From Morganella morganii H1r (GTDB lineage Bacteria; Pseudomonadota; Gammaproteobacteria; Enterobacterales; Enterobacteriaceae): 55,401 bases of DNA. The stretch is from NCBI RefSeq assembly GCF_000633515.1, contig NZ_AYMP01000020.1, positions 1-55,401 on the forward strand, in the 5' to 3' direction. Position 1 is the stretch's first letter. The number at the start of each line of letters is the position of its first letter. Of this stretch, positions 1 through 13,893 are shown in pieces. A program made the translations under genes and the position numbers. The notes below the pieces were generated by a model. The model made no database searches. It was not told the origin of the DNA and worked only from the letters and a program-made list of their open reading frames with translations.

Positions 1-18
1 TATGCCGGGGGATATTTA

Positions 19-687
19 TTACATCACAACACTGCTGCGGGTATGTGCCTGAAGAACCCGTGAAGCGGTCTGTGTCATGGTATCGTTGATTTCATCGAGC
101 CAGTGATGAACCTGTTTTGCGGATAACTGCAGCGACGGGCAGTCCCGGTCCTTCTGGTTGTTCTCTTCCAGCAACAGCACCAGTTCGGTATCCAGCAGGG
201 ACTGGATCATATCAATCCACAGGCCGATTTGCTGATTCAGTGGTTTTCCGGCCGGAGAGGTGATGCAATAGCGGTTGAGCCGTTCACTCCCGGTATACTG
301 AAAATCATCCCGCAGTGCCATCCGTTCTGCCAGCGTGGCGGTTTCAGGTGCGGGCAGCGGGGTACCGAGGCAGGTAAACGCATAACTGTCTTCCCTGGTA
401 AACAGACTGTCATTCAGCCTGATCCGCTTTTCCTCATAATGCATCAGCATTTCGCGCAGCAGGGCGCTGACCGCAAAAAAGTGATCAGTTTTATGAAACT
501 GGCTGCCGTTAAGATAAGGGGCACTCAGTTCCCGGCGCAGGGCCTGTTCATCTTCTTCGGGAGAGGAGATAAAACGTCTGCGGGATTTCTGTGTTTTGAA
601 CCAGCGGCGCCAGCGGTGGCGCGACAGATACAGCAGCAGACTGAGCAGCAGCAGATAATAAAGTGAGTCTAAAAGTTCGTCCTGCAT
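19..687 (-). CDS. Unrecognised single-pass membrane protein
   Basis: I do not recognise this 222-residue protein. The first 25 residues contain one Leu/Tyr-rich hydrophobic stretch (about residues 5-20), followed at once by a strongly basic segment (RHRWRRW), so it is probably a bitopic inner-membrane protein with the basic side in the cytosol. The rest is soluble-looking and mixed charged, with no catalytic motif I can name; an acidic patch with several Glu occurs about 60 residues before the end. The ATG at 687 is chosen because GGAAGG lies five bases upstream; a TTG at 705 in the same frame has no such site. It follows the yeaK-like gene by about 20 bases on the same strand, so the two are likely co-transcribed. 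Real gene likely, function unknown. Confidence 0.7.
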   Translation of the reverse strand: MQDELLDSLYYLLLLSLLLYLSRHRWRRWFKTQKSRRRFISSPEEDEQALRRELSAPYLNGSQFHKTDHFFAVSALLREMLMHYEEKRIRLNDSLFTREDSYAFTCLGTPLPAPETATLAERMALRDDFQYTGSERLNRYCITSPAGKPLNQQIGLWIDMIQSLLDTELVLLLEENNQKDRDCPSLQLSAKQVHHWLDEINDTMTQTASRVLQAHTRSSVVM

Positions 688-708
688 AAGCGCCTTCCCA
701 AGCAAAAA

Positions 709-1197
709 TCAGAGTTCACGACGGATAAACGATACTGTTTCAGGATCGGCAATCCGCTGATAGTCCTTTGTGTTCAGAATAATGGAGCATTCCAGGCTGC
801 CGGCATTAAAGGCCAGCTCACTGAAACGCTCAAATAACATCGGGTCGGCAACAAGACGGAGATCAGGGTGGAAGCTGAACGGCGGGATAGCACCGAACAC
901 ACACTGTGTCAGTTCAGCTGTCTCTGCAGGGCTGGCGAGAGAGGCGCGGGTACCGCCGGTTTTTTTTGCCAGTGCCTGTAAATCCGCCTGCTGATCAGAA
1001 GGCAGAATCGCAAGGACATACTGACGGACACCGTTTCCCTTGACGTGACAAACCAGTGCTTTGGCGCCCTGGCCGTGGTGTGTGCCGCGCACTCTGGCGA
1101 CTTCTTCGGTTTTCCCGGCGGAAGCATGATGTACCACGCTGTAGCGGGCATGATGTTCATCCAGCCGGGCTGTCAGTTTCTCAAAAATCGGGTTCAT
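709..1197 (-). CDS. yeaK: YbaK/YeaK-type mischarged aminoacyl-tRNA deacylase
   Basis: Stand-alone trans-editing domain of the YbaK/aaRS-associated family (about 162 residues), which hydrolyses wrongly charged aminoacyl-tRNA in the cytosol. The sequence carries family stretches I recognise from E. coli YeaK: GQGAKALVCHVKGNGV, an ILPSDQQADL segment, GGTRASLASPAE and VFGAIPPFSFHPDL, with the invariant Lys in the first of these. The ATG at 1197 matches the E. coli start; an upstream in-frame TTG at 1227 would add ten residues. The gene is followed closely by an unknown membrane protein on the same strand and preceded by the 3' end of the his operon. Family assignment is strong; the exact amino-acid specificity (Ser/Thr-tRNA types are known in relatives) cannot be read from sequence. 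Confidence 0.9.
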   Translation of the reverse strand: MNPIFEKLTARLDEHHARYSVVHHASAGKTEEVARVRGTHHGQGAKALVCHVKGNGVRQYVLAILPSDQQADLQALAKKTGGTRASLASPAETAELTQCVFGAIPPFSFHPDLRLVADPMLFERFSELAFNAGSLECSIILNTKDYQRIADPETVSFIRREL

Positions 1198-1252
1198 ATC
1201 ACTCACAGTCTCTGCATTTGTTGCCAATATCCTGCCTATTATAGAAGGTTAA

Positions 1253-1292
1253 GGCAACAAAAACAGCGGACAAAAAAGGATTTCCCCCGCTT
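1253..1292 (-). terminator. Weak candidate terminator of the his operon
   Basis: Just beyond the hisI stop, the minus strand has a short AGCGG/CCGCT stem with a long loop followed by GTTTTTGTT. The stem is only five pairs, so this is a weak intrinsic terminator at best, but no better candidate is seen before yeaK. Confidence 0.35.
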
Positions 1293-1297
1293 TCGGA

Positions 1298-1909
1298 TTA
1301 ACGGTGACGGGAACGCAGTTTTTCAATAACAGCGGCCAGATCCAGATCGGCATCCTGGAGCAGCACCAGCAGGTGATAGAGCAGATCCGCAGATTCCGAG
1401 GTCAGTTCCGCTTTATCGCGGACAGTGGCGGCCAGTGCGGTTTCCACGCCTTCTTCACCCACCTTCTGCGCGATACGTTTGGTCCCGGCGGCATAAAGTT
1501 GTGCCGTGTAAGAGCTGTCAGGATCAGCGGTTTTGCGGGATTTTATGACAGATTCCAGTTCATACAGAAATCCCTGTGCAGTTTGTGCGGGAGCAAAACA
1601 GCTGTTGGTACCCTGATGGCAGGTCGGGCCGATCGGGGTGACCAGCGCGAGCAGTGTGTCGTTGTCGCAATCTTTAAACAGGTCTTCCAGGTTAAGGAAA
1701 TGCCCGGACGATTCCCCTTTGGTCCACAGCCGCTGTTTGGTGCGGGAATAAAACGTCACGCGTTTTTCGCTGATCGTTTTGTCCAGTGCCCCGCGGTTCA
1801 TGTAGCCCAGCATCAGCACATCACCGGAGACGGCGTGCTGTACAATAACCGGCAGCAGACCGCCGGTTTTCTGCCAGTCCAGTTGTGCGATTTCCTGTTC
1901 CGTGAGCAT
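1298..1909 (-). CDS. hisI: HisIE: phosphoribosyl-AMP cyclohydrolase / phosphoribosyl-ATP pyrophosphatase
   Basis: Bifunctional enzyme of steps 2 and 3 of histidine synthesis, 203 residues as in E. coli. The N-terminal half (about 1-115) is the PRA-CH domain: [22 protein letters not shown], the metal-binding DCDNDTLL and the cysteine motif CHQGTNSCF. The C-terminal half is the PRA-PH domain with the acidic [10 protein letters not shown] helix typical of this all-alpha pyrophosphatase fold. It is the last gene of the operon; the ATG at 1909 lies six bases after the hisF stop. Confidence 0.97.
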   Translation of the reverse strand: MLTEQEIAQLDWQKTGGLLPVIVQHAVSGDVLMLGYMNRGALDKTISEKRVTFYSRTKQRLWTKGESSGHFLNLEDLFKDCDNDTLLALVTPIGPTCHQGTNSCFAPAQTAQGFLYELESVIKSRKTADPDSSYTAQLYAAGTKRIAQKVGEEGVETALAATVRDKAELTSESADLLYHLLVLLQDADLDLAAVIEKLRSRHR

Positions 1910-1915
1910 CGTGTG

Positions 1916-4006
<2,091 letters not shown>

Positions 4007-4007
<1 letters not shown>

Positions 4008-5074
4008 CACAGCACCCCTTTTGAACTCGGCAGAACATTACCTTCCACGCGGATGGCCTGGCGCAGTGTCCGTCCGAACACTTTAAACAGGCTTTCGGCT
4101 CTGTGGTGATCGTTCTTCCCTTTGGTTTTCAGGTGTAACGTGCAGCCCATGGTGTAAGAGAGTGAGCGGAAGAAGTGCTCAATCATCTCAGTGCTCAGGT
4201 CACCGACACGCTGATATTTAAAATCGGCTTTGTATTCCAGGTGCGGACGACCGGAGATATCCAGGGCGCAGCGGGCAAGACATTCATCCATCGGCAGGGT
4301 AAAACCGAAACGGGTGATGCCGCGCTTATCACCGAGTGCCAGTTTCAGGGCTTCGCCCAGTGCCAGCCCGGTATCTTCCACGGAGTGGTGATCATCAATC
4401 ACCAGGTCGCCGCTGACCTGAATATTGAGGCGGAAACCGCCATGGGTGGCAATCTGATCCAGCATGTGGTCGAAAAAGCCGACCCCGGTGCGGATGGTGC
4501 TGCCGCCTTCGCGGTCGAGCCATACTTCGGTGATAATATCGGTCTCTTTGGTTTTGCGCTCCACGCGGCTGTAGCGGTCACGGCGGGTCAGCTGCTCTGC
4601 GATACTGTTCCAGTCAGTGCCCGGCTGACCGTAACGCAGCCCGGTAATCCCCATGTTTTCCGCGAGCTGAATATCGGTTTCGCGATCGCCGATCACATAG
4701 CTGTTTTGCGTGTCGATCACGCCCGGCAGCAGGTATTTTTCCACCAGCGTGATTTTCGGTTTGCGGCAGTTGCAGTTATCCGCCGGTTTGTGCGGACAAA
4801 TCAGCACCTCATCAAAGGTAATGCCCTGAGAGGTGAAAATCTGCATCATCAGCTGGTGCGGTGCCTCGAAATCCGCCTGCGGGAAGCTGTCAGTACCCAG
4901 TCCGTCCTGGTTGGTGACCATCACAAAGCGGTATCCGGCTTCTTTCAGCTTCAGCAGCGCGGGGATCACATCCGGCTCAAAAGCCAGTTTGTCTAATCTG
5001 TCCACCTGAAAGTCCACCGGGGGTTCGGTGATCAGGGTGCCGTCGCGGTCAATAAATAAAACGTTCTGTGTCAT
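4007..5074 (-). CDS. hisB: HisB: histidinol-phosphatase / imidazoleglycerol-phosphate dehydratase
   Basis: Bifunctional 355-residue enzyme of the gammaproteobacterial type. The N-terminal HAD phosphatase has the DxD nucleophile motif (FIDRDGTLI, Asp9/Asp11) and a zinc-binding Cys/His cluster ([11 protein letters not shown]). The C-terminal IGP dehydratase (from about residue 165) has the metal-binding histidine motifs [12 protein letters not shown] and [10 protein letters not shown] and a second set near the end ([17 protein letters not shown]). It acts at steps 6 and 8 of the pathway. It follows hisC by 19 bases. Confidence 0.97.
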
Positions 5075-5093
5075 GGTATCCGTTGTCCTCAGA

Positions 5094-7494
<2,401 letters not shown>

Positions 7495-7495
<1 letters not shown>

Positions 7496-8394
7496 CACTC
7501 CATCATTTTTTCAATCGGCAGAACCAGAATGGAGCTGCAACCCAGGGCTTTCAGTTTTTCCATGGTTTCCCAGAACAGGGTTTCGCTGCTGACCATGTGC
7601 ATTGCCACCAGATCCGGCTCACCGGCCAGCGGCAGCAGGGTCGGACGCTCTGCGCCCGGGAGCAGGGCGATCACGTCGTCCAGACGTTCTGACGGGGCGT
7701 GCATCATGATGTATTTGGATTCACGCGCCTGGATCACGCCCTGGATACGGGTCATCATTCTGTCGATAAGCTGTTGTTTGGCAGGCGGCATGTCACCGTC
7801 GCGCTGAATAAGGCAGGCTTTGGAGCGGTAAATCACTTCCACTTCGCGCAGACCGTTGGCTTCCAGCGTGGCACCGGTGGAGACCAGGTCACAGATAGCA
7901 TCAGCCAGCCCGGCGCGCGGTGCCACTTCCACCGAGCCGTTAAGCAGACAGGATTTAAAGCGGATACCTTTCTGATCGAGATAACGTTTGAGCAGGAACG
8001 GGTAGGAGGTCGCGATACGGCTGTCCTGAAGACATTCCGCGCCGTTGTAGCTGAAATCCACCGGGGCGGCGAGCGAGAGGCGGCAGGTGCCGAAATCCAG
8101 GCGGCGCAGCGTAAAGTAGCGCGGGTTTTGTCCCTGTGCCTGACGGCTTAATAACTCTTCTTCCAGGACGTTTTCGCCGATGATACCGAGGTCAACCACG
8201 CCGTCCATCACCAGGCCGGGAATATCGTCATCACGGACCCGCAGGATATCAATCGGCATATTCTCCGCGTAAGCAATCAGGCGCTGCTGTTGTAAGTTGA
8301 TTTTTATGCCGCAGCGCGCGAGCAACTCGCGGGAATCTTCACTTAAGCGACCTGACTTCTGAATGGCTATCCGTAAGCGCGTTTTATCTAACAT
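7495..8394 (-). CDS. hisG: HisG: ATP phosphoribosyltransferase
   Basis: First and feedback-controlled step of histidine synthesis (ATP + PRPP). It is 299 residues, the long hexameric form with its own C-terminal ACT-like regulatory domain, so no HisZ partner is expected and none is seen. Recognisable parts are the start [17 protein letters not shown] and the PRPP-binding loop [20 protein letters not shown] lies upstream of the ATG. First structural gene after the attenuator. Confidence 0.97.
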
Positions 8395-8430
8395 TTTGAT
8401 TATCCTTTAATTTTGTAATTCTTTAGGTAC

Positions 8431-8466
8431 AAAAAAACCCCCGGAAAAAAGATTCTTCCGGGGGTT
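8431..8466 (-). terminator. his operon attenuator (terminator hairpin)
   Basis: On the minus strand, CCCCCGGAAGA pairs with TTCCGGGGG and is followed by seven T, directly between the leader peptide and hisG. A second hairpin-forming segment (CCGGAAGAC..GCTTCCGG, about 8486-8513) lies between this stem and the leader ORF and can serve as the competing arm. This is the classical his attenuation layout: ribosome stalling at the His codons prevents the terminator. Confidence 0.93.
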
Positions 8467-8528
8467 CTCTTTTAGCACGCATGCCACCGGAAGCTCTGAA
8501 CGTCTTCCGGCACCAATCGCCTGAAAGA

Positions 8529-8576
8529 CTAGTCAGGGTGATGGTGGTGGTGATGGCTGAACTGGATGCGTGTCAT
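8529..8576 (-). CDS. hisL: his operon leader peptide (six consecutive His)
   Basis: Fifteen-codon ORF reading MTRIQFS, six His, Pro, Asp, stop. It is the attenuation sensor of the his operon: slow translation of the His codons when charged tRNA-His is scarce lets the antiterminator form. E. coli and Salmonella leaders have seven His (known from the family); here there are six. AGAGATT lies just upstream of the ATG. The terminator hairpin follows about 60 bases downstream. Confidence 0.95.
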   Translation of the reverse strand: MTRIQFSHHHHHHPD

Positions 8577-8667
8577 GATAATCTCTCGTCGTTTATCTGC
8601 TTGTTGCTATCACGGATAATGTTGTCATGATGGTGATAACGATGTTTATAAATTGCTTGTCTTTCAA

Positions 8668-8694
8668 CCTATAGAACTCATCCGGACTTTGCAA
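8668..8694 (-). promoter_or_regulatory. Likely his operon promoter
   Basis: Minus strand TTGCAA (8689-8694) and TATAGG (8668-8673) with about 15 bases between. The stretch around the -10 (TATAGGTTGAAAGACA) resembles the E. coli his promoter from memory (TTTAGGTTAAAAGACA). Transcription would start near 8660, giving a leader of about 84 bases before hisL. The sub-consensus -10 and short spacer fit a stringently controlled promoter, but this is inference. Confidence 0.6.
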
Positions 8695-8774
8695 CTCTTT
8701 TTTGCAAAGAAAACATAAATTAAGATAATTATATGAAATAAAAGAAAAAATAAGCCACAGAGAGGTCATGCACG

Positions 8775-9602
8775 ATGAAAACAGTTTCTATCGCGGGGCT
8801 GGGCTGGCTGGGAATGCCGCTGGCACTGCATCTTGCGGATATCGGTATCCGTGTCAAAGGCACCAAAACCACGCCGGACGGCACAGAGGCGGCAAGGATG
8901 TGCGGTATTGAGTGTTATATGCTGAATCTGACGCCGGAACCGGAATGTAATGCGGATGATCTGGATGAATTTTTGCAGACAGATATTCTGGTGATCACCC
9001 TGCCGGCATCAAGAACGGCGGGCGGCGGTTATTTGTATGTGAAGGCGGTGCAGAATCTGGTGGATCTGGCAGCGGCACGCGGTGTGTCACGGGTGATTTT
9101 TACCGGTTCAACAGCCGTTTACGGTAATCAGACCGGTAAGCTGACAGAAAACTCGCCGGTCGATCCGGTGACGGAATCGGGCAAAGCAATCGCGGAGATT
9201 GAGCACTGGCTGAATGAACTGCCGGGTGTGTCAGCGGATATTCTGCGTCTGGCCGGGCTGGTGGGGGAATCCCGTCATGCAGGGCGTTTCCTGGCGGGAA
9301 AAACGGCGGTGAAAGGGGCGAATCAGCCGGTCAATCTGGTACATCAGGATGATGTGATTGCAGCGATCCGCCTGCTGATCCAGCGTCCGCACGGCGGCCA
9401 TCTGTATAACCTGTGTGCACCGCAGCATCCGTCACGGGCTGAATTTTATCCGGATATGTCCCGTCAGATTAATTTGCTGCCGCCGGTGTTCAGAGAAGAA
9501 GATATTACTGAAGGGAAAGAGATTGACGGCAGCCGCATCTGCCGGGAACTGGGCTTTGAGTATCAGTACCCTGATCCCGGCCGGATGCCGATGACGGAGT
9601 AA
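8775..9602 (+). CDS. yeeZ: YeeZ-type NAD-binding epimerase/dehydratase family protein
   Basis: Extended short-chain dehydrogenase/NAD-dependent epimerase-like protein of 275 residues, close to E. coli YeeZ. The Rossmann glycine motif is VSIAGLGWLGMPL at the N-terminus; a Ser/Thr and Tyr pair near STAVYG suggests the SDR active-site region; the C-terminus IDGSRICRELGFEYQYPDP is nearly as in YeeZ. Substrate unknown. It is divergent from the his operon, as in E. coli, which supports the assignment. Converges with gstB with only three bases between the stops. Confidence 0.9.
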   Translation: MKTVSIAGLGWLGMPLALHLADIGIRVKGTKTTPDGTEAARMCGIECYMLNLTPEPECNADDLDEFLQTDILVITLPASRTAGGGYLYVKAVQNLVDLAAARGVSRVIFTGSTAVYGNQTGKLTENSPVDPVTESGKAIAEIEHWLNELPGVSADILRLAGLVGESRHAGRFLAGKTAVKGANQPVNLVHQDDVIAAIRLLIQRPHGGHLYNLCAPQHPSRAEFYPDMSRQINLLPPVFREEDITEGKEIDGSRICRELGFEYQYPDPGRMPMTE

Positions 9603-9605
9603 GTG

Positions 9606-10226
9606 TTAACTGACCGGCAGTGCCACGATATCGCGGTACGCCGGGCGGGTTTCAATCCGTGCAAACCAGCGCTCGATATGCGGGAAGTCCGGTCGGTCAT
9701 GACACACTTCCCGCCACGGATAGAGCAGCGGTGCCAGTGCCATATCTGCGATACTGAACGTATCACCGGCGATATAATCACGCTGTGCAAGGTCGTCATT
9801 GAGCATGGCAATCAGACGGTTCAGGGATTGTTTCAGCTCCGCAACCCGCACCGGATCGCGCTGCTCTGCCGGAGTTCTGACCAGCAGTCCCATCATCGCT
9901 TTGATATACGGGAACAGACTGCCGTCTGACCAGTACATCCATTGTGCCGCCCTGGCGCGGAATTCCGCATTATGCGGCAGCAGTGTGCCGTCATCATACT
10001 TATCCGCCAGATAGCTGAGAATGGCATTGGATTCCCAGAGAATAAATTCACCGTCCTGATAGGTCGGAATGGTTTTATTCGGGTTCATGGCGAGGTATTC
10101 CGGGGTATCGAGGCCGCCGAACGGCCCGCCCGCATCTTTCTGCTGATAAGTCAGCCCCAGTTCAGTCAGACACCACAAGACTTTCTTGACGTTAGACGAG
10201 TTTTTTCTGCCCCAGACGGTTATCAT
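9606..10226 (-). CDS. gstB: Glutathione S-transferase, GstB-like
   Basis: Cytosolic GST with an N-terminal thioredoxin-like domain (about 1-80) and an all-helical C-terminal domain. The start [18 protein letters not shown], the cis-Pro region NPNKTIPTY and the glutathione-binding [10 protein letters not shown] motif match E. coli GstB (YliJ). The C-terminal [10 protein letters not shown] is the conserved GST helix-capping motif. The frame is open 20 codons further, but the ATG at 10226 has an AGGAG site and gives the family length (206). Next to dacC, as gstB is in E. coli. Confidence 0.88.
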   Translation of the reverse strand: MITVWGRKNSSNVKKVLWCLTELGLTYQQKDAGGPFGGLDTPEYLAMNPNKTIPTYQDGEFILWESNAILSYLADKYDDGTLLPHNAEFRARAAQWMYWSDGSLFPYIKAMMGLLVRTPAEQRDPVRVAELKQSLNRLIAMLNDDLAQRDYIAGDTFSIADMALAPLLYPWREVCHDRPDFPHIERWFARIETRPAYRDIVALPVS

Positions 10227-10440
10227 AGTGACTCCTGTTGATAGATATGCGATGACGTGTGCGTATTGTCGGTTATTTTGTGTCATGAAGTGTAAATTTT
10301 TACACGAAATCCCCGTAACAGGAAGAATCGCGTTAAAGTGTCATTGGCTTACCATTCATGAAATGAATATAGTATTCATTATCACAGAGTTATCACTCTT
10401 ATTTTTGTCACGTTGTACCGGGTTTAAAGAGGGAAGAGTA

Positions 10441-11643
10441 ATGCAGACAGTAATCAGTTCACGGGTAACCGGTTTAATCGGCGGGCTTGCTTTCGGATTT
10501 TTAAGCATCGGCCACGCATTTGCGGAGGAAACACCGGTTGCACCGCAGGTGGATGCAAAAGCGTATGTGCTGATGGACTACAACAGCGGGAAAATCCTGG
10601 CATCCGCAAATGCGGATGAGCGCCTTGACCCGGCGTCACTGACAAAAATCATGAGCAGTTATGTGGTCGGACAGGCGATTAAAGCCGGAAAAGTGACACC
10701 GGATGATATCGTCACCGTCGGCATCAATGCCTGGGCAACCGGTAACCCGGTGCTGAAAGGCTCTTCCCTGATGTTCCTGAAACCGGATGACCGCGTAAAA
10801 TTAATCGATCTGAACAAAGGTATGGTTATTCAGTCCGGCAATGACGCCAGTATTGCGCTGGCGGAATATGTGGCAGGCAGCCAGGAAACCTTTGTTTCGC
10901 AGATGAACAGTTACGCCAAACAGATTGGCCTGACAAATACCCATTTTAAAACGGTTCACGGGCTGGATTCCGAAGGGCAGTACAGTACCGCCAAAGACAT
11001 GGCGCTGCTGACTCAGGCGCTGATCACCGATGTGCCGGATGAATATGTTATTCATAAAGAGAAAGAATTTACCTTCAATAAGATCCGTCAGCCGAACCGC
11101 AACCGCCTGCTGTGGAGCACTAATCTCAATGTGGACGGTGTGAAAACCGGGCATACCAGCGGTGCGGGGCATAATCTGGTGGCTTCCGCGACAGACGGCC
11201 CGATGCGTCTGATTTCTGTGGTGCTGGGCGTACCGAGTGACCGGGTCCGCTTTGCCGAAAGCGAAAAAATTCTCTCCTGGGGCTTCCGTTTCTTTGAAAC
11301 TGTGGCACCGGTGAAAGCGGATACGCCGCTGACCACCGAGCGCGTTTGGTTCGGGGATATTTCAGAAGTGCCGCTGGGCGCGGAAAAAGACATTTATGTC
11401 ACCATCCCGAAAGGCAAACTCAAAGATCTGAAAGCCACTTTTGAGCTGGACAGCACCACGCTGGAAGCGCCGCTGGCGAAAAACCAGGTGGTCGGGAAAA
11501 TCAACTTTATCCTTGATGACAAAGTTGTTGAACAGCGCCCGCTGGTGGTTCAGCAGCAGGTTGAGGAAGCCGGTTTCTTCGGTCGCATCTGGGATTATAT
11601 TGTCCGCTTCTTTGCCGGACTGTGGCATTCCGTCTTCGGTTAA
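10441..11643 (+). CDS. dacC: D-alanyl-D-alanine carboxypeptidase (PBP6-type)
   Basis: Low-molecular-weight class C penicillin-binding protein that trims the terminal D-Ala from peptidoglycan side chains in the periplasm. 400 residues: signal peptide 1-28 (cleavage near AFA/EE), then the three active-site motifs S66-L-T-K69, S132-G-N and K235-T-G. The C-terminal 23 residues form an amphipathic helix rich in Phe/Trp ([13 protein letters not shown]), the usual membrane anchor. The start at 10441 follows GGGAAGAG and begins the signal peptide; the frame is open upstream without a signal. DacC is favoured over DacA/DacD by sequence resemblance and by its place beside gstB and upstream of ybjG. Confidence 0.93.
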   Translation: MQTVISSRVTGLIGGLAFGFLSIGHAFAEETPVAPQVDAKAYVLMDYNSGKILASANADERLDPASLTKIMSSYVVGQAIKAGKVTPDDIVTVGINAWATGNPVLKGSSLMFLKPDDRVKLIDLNKGMVIQSGNDASIALAEYVAGSQETFVSQMNSYAKQIGLTNTHFKTVHGLDSEGQYSTAKDMALLTQALITDVPDEYVIHKEKEFTFNKIRQPNRNRLLWSTNLNVDGVKTGHTSGAGHNLVASATDGPMRLISVVLGVPSDRVRFAESEKILSWGFRFFETVAPVKADTPLTTERVWFGDISEVPLGAEKDIYVTIPKGKLKDLKATFELDSTTLEAPLAKNQVVGKINFILDDKVVEQRPLVVQQQVEEAGFFGRIWDYIVRFFAGLWHSVFG

Positions 11644-11729
11644 GCCGCCTGTATTTATAAGGTTATTCCCCTTTCAGGCGGCAATTTATCATGTTGTCTG
11701 CTGAATTACCCTGTTGAAATCCGTATAAG

Positions 11730-11762
11730 ATCCGATATTACATCCTGATATCGGATTTTTTT
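11730..11762 (+). terminator. Intrinsic terminator of dacC
   Basis: ATCCGATAT pairs perfectly with ATATCGGAT (9 bp stem, 9-base loop), followed by seven T on the plus strand, about 90 bases after the dacC stop. Confidence 0.88.
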
Positions 11763-11812
11763 ATAAAAAAGGACCGGTATTTTTACACACCGGCCAATAA
11801 AGGATTAAAGAT

Positions 11813-12334
11813 ATGGGGACAATTGTGTTTATCGCGCTGGTCATTGCCGCAGCCGGAATTGTGTGGATCCGGCGGGTATATCTCCGGATAAACTGCCTTC
11901 AGGCTCCGATCACCGAAGCTTATGCGGCGATTGACGGCATGCTGCATCAGCGGGCGGAGAGGATCGGTCAGCTGGTGGATATGACGGAAAAAGCAGGTAT
12001 TCAGGATGCAACGCTGTTTTATTCCCGGCAGGATGCCTATCTGCGCTATACAGAGGCGGCGACACTGGATGAAAGTGTCAGTGCCGCAAATGATATCAGC
12101 AGTGTTTTTTATCATATTATGACGCTGACAGAGACATTTCCGGCACTGATTGCGGATCCGCAGTTTGTCCGCATTCAGCTGGGGATCTGTGATATTGAGG
12201 ATGCCCTGAATCCGGGCATCCGCGCCTTTAATGAAGCGGTACTTCAGTACAATATTGCAGTTCAGCATTATCCGGACACCCTGGTGGCCGGGCTGTTCGG
12301 GTTCGGACCCAAAACACTTCTGCTGATGTCCTGA
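11813..12334 (+). CDS. LemA-like membrane protein
   Basis: 173-residue protein with one N-terminal transmembrane segment (about 3-20) and a helical remainder resembling the LemA family fold: an initial helix (ITEAYAAIDGMLHQRAERIGQLVDM) in the place of the family's aspartate/arginine helix that leads into PNLV, and a C-terminal NEAVLQYNIAVQHYPDTLVAGLFGF stretch very like the family's YN..VQ..P..LVA..FGF ending. LemA proteins are of unclear function; some act with membrane proteases or signalling. It sits alone between dacC and sdaB, with its own terminators on both sides, so it is probably monocistronic. The N-terminal half is divergent; the C-terminal motif carries the call. Confidence 0.75.
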   Translation: MGTIVFIALVIAAAGIVWIRRVYLRINCLQAPITEAYAAIDGMLHQRAERIGQLVDMTEKAGIQDATLFYSRQDAYLRYTEAATLDESVSAANDISSVFYHIMTLTETFPALIADPQFVRIQLGICDIEDALNPGIRAFNEAVLQYNIAVQHYPDTLVAGLFGFGPKTLLLMS

Positions 12335-12337
12335 TAT

Positions 12338-12373
12338 GAAAAACCCCCGCAATCTGCATTGCGGGGGTTTTTT
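12338..12373. terminator. Bidirectional terminator between lemA-like gene and sdaB
   Basis: AAACCCCCGCAAT and ATTGCGGGGGTTT form a 13-pair stem with a small loop; A-rich on one flank and T-rich on the other, so it works for both converging genes. Confidence 0.93.
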
Positions 12374-12396
12374 GACTGTCCGGGGACCGGGGTTAA

Positions 12397-13764
12397 TCAG
12401 TCACACGGGATCACTTTGATTGCCAGGCCGCCCTGTGAGGTTTCGCGGTATTTGGCATTCATATCTTTACCGGTTTCATACATGGTTTCGATAACTTTAT
12501 CGAGACAAACGCGCGGTTCGCTGACGCGGCGCAGCGCCATACGGGCGGCGTTGACCGACTGAACAGCGGCAATAGCGTTACGCTCGATACACGGTACCTG
12601 TACCTGCCCGGCGACCGGGTCACAGGTCAGGCCGAGGTTGTGTTCCATCGCGATCTCCGCCGCGATAAAGACCTGCATCGGGCTGCCGCCCAGCAGTTCG
12701 GTCAGACCGGCTGCCGCCATGGAACAGGCAACACCGACTTCACCCTGACAACCCACTTCCGCACCGGAAATAGAGGCGTTCATTTTGTACAGTGAACCGA
12801 TCACGCTGGAGACCAGGAAATAGCGGGTATAGGCGTTTTCATTCACCGGACGGATGAATTTATCGTAATACGACAGCACTGCCGGGATGATCCCGCAGGC
12901 ACCGTTGGTTGGTGCGGTAACAACACGGCCGCCGGCGGCGTTTTCTTCGTTAACGGCGAGGGCAAACATGTTGATCCAGTCAACAACCTGCATCGGGTCA
13001 GTGGAGGTGTTATCACTGGTGACCAGCTGACGGCGCAGTGCAGCGGCACGGCGTGGCACACGCAGCGGCCCCGGCAGCAGACCTTCGGTGTTTACACCGC
13101 GCTCAATACCGGCTTTCATCACGTCCCATACTGCCGCCAGGTGAGCAGAAAGCTCTTCTTTACTGCGCAGAGCCAGTTCGTTCTGCATCACCAGAGCCGA
13201 CAGAGACAGGCCGGTTTCGTTACAGTGTTTTTGCAGATCAGCGGCATACTGATACGGATAAGGCACTTTGGTTTCGCTGTCCGCAGCCTGGCCAAAATGT
13301 TCCTCATCAACGATAAAGCCGCCGCCGACGGAGTAATAGGTTTTCTTGTACAGTAATTCATCACCGGCGAATGCGCTGATAGACATGCCGTTTTCATGCA
13401 GCGGCAGGTTTTCTTTATGGAAGTTCATCCCGTTATCGCGCGGGAAATCCACTTCATGGCGTTGGTTTGCCAGCAAAAGGCGTTCACGTTCTTCAACATC
13501 CCTGATAAAGCCCGGTATCGCGTCAATATCAACAGAATCCGGCAGGTTGCCCGCAAGACCCATAATGATGGCGATATCTGTCGCGTGACCTTTCCCTGTC
13601 AGAGACAGAGAGCCGTACACATCAACCTGAATGCGGGTGGTTTTTTCCAGCAGTCCGGCCGCGATAAGGTCATCAGCGAACTGTTTACCTGCTTTCATCG
13701 GACCGACGGTGTGAGAACTCGACGGACCAATACCAATTTTGAAGATGTCAAATACACTGACCAT
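12397..13764 (-). CDS. sdaB: L-serine ammonia-lyase (iron-sulfur)
   Basis: Single-chain [4Fe-4S] L-serine dehydratase (455 residues) that deaminates serine to pyruvate and ammonia in the cytosol. The N-terminal substrate-site motif [14 protein letters not shown], the Asn/Gly-rich [12 protein letters not shown], the [16 protein letters not shown] segment, [14 protein letters not shown] and the C-terminal Cys454 (IPCD tail that contributes to the cluster in the family) are all present. It is closest to SdaB and lies downstream of an sdaC on the same strand, as in the E. coli sdaCB operon. The ATG at 13764 has a GGGGGCGAG purine run upstream. Confidence 0.95.
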   Translation of the reverse strand: MVSVFDIFKIGIGPSSSHTVGPMKAGKQFADDLIAAGLLEKTTRIQVDVYGSLSLTGKGHATDIAIIMGLAGNLPDSVDIDAIPGFIRDVEERERLLLANQRHEVDFPRDNGMNFHKENLPLHENGMSISAFAGDELLYKKTYYSVGGGFIVDEEHFGQAADSETKVPYPYQYAADLQKHCNETGLSLSALVMQNELALRSKEELSAHLAAVWDVMKAGIERGVNTEGLLPGPLRVPRRAAALRRQLVTSDNTSTDPMQVVDWINMFALAVNEENAAGGRVVTAPTNGACGIIPAVLSYYDKFIRPVNENAYTRYFLVSSVIGSLYKMNASISGAEVGCQGEVGVACSMAAAGLTELLGGSPMQVFIAAEIAMEHNLGLTCDPVAGQVQVPCIERNAIAAVQSVNAARMALRRVSEPRVCLDKVIETMYETGKDMNAKYRETSQGGLAIKVIPCD

Positions 13765-13858
13765 ATTGCTCGCCCCCTATGTTAAGGCGTGGATTAATAG
13801 TGTCGTGAAGATTCACGAAGCCGTTACTTTTCAGTTCCGGCTGATTATTGTTGTTGCT

Positions 13859-13880
13859 GTTGCCCGCCGGAGAGGGCAAC
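13859..13880 (-). promoter_or_regulatory. Stem-loop between sdaC and sdaB
   Basis: GTTGCCC and GGGCAAC (seven pairs, eight-base loop) lie between the sdaC stop and sdaB. No T-run follows, so it is more likely an mRNA-stabilising or polarity element than a full terminator. Part of the left arm (GTTGCCCGC) also occurs inside sdaB and appears to have mediated the deletion seen in the second repeat copy. Confidence 0.5.
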
Positions 13881-13893
13881 AGTCATTTATTTA

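Noticed and set aside
8529-8660. Short ATG/GTG-rich repeats in the his leader considered as a CRISPR or satellite repeat
   Set aside because: The repetition is the run of His codons and neighbouring low-complexity DNA; there are no spaced repeats.
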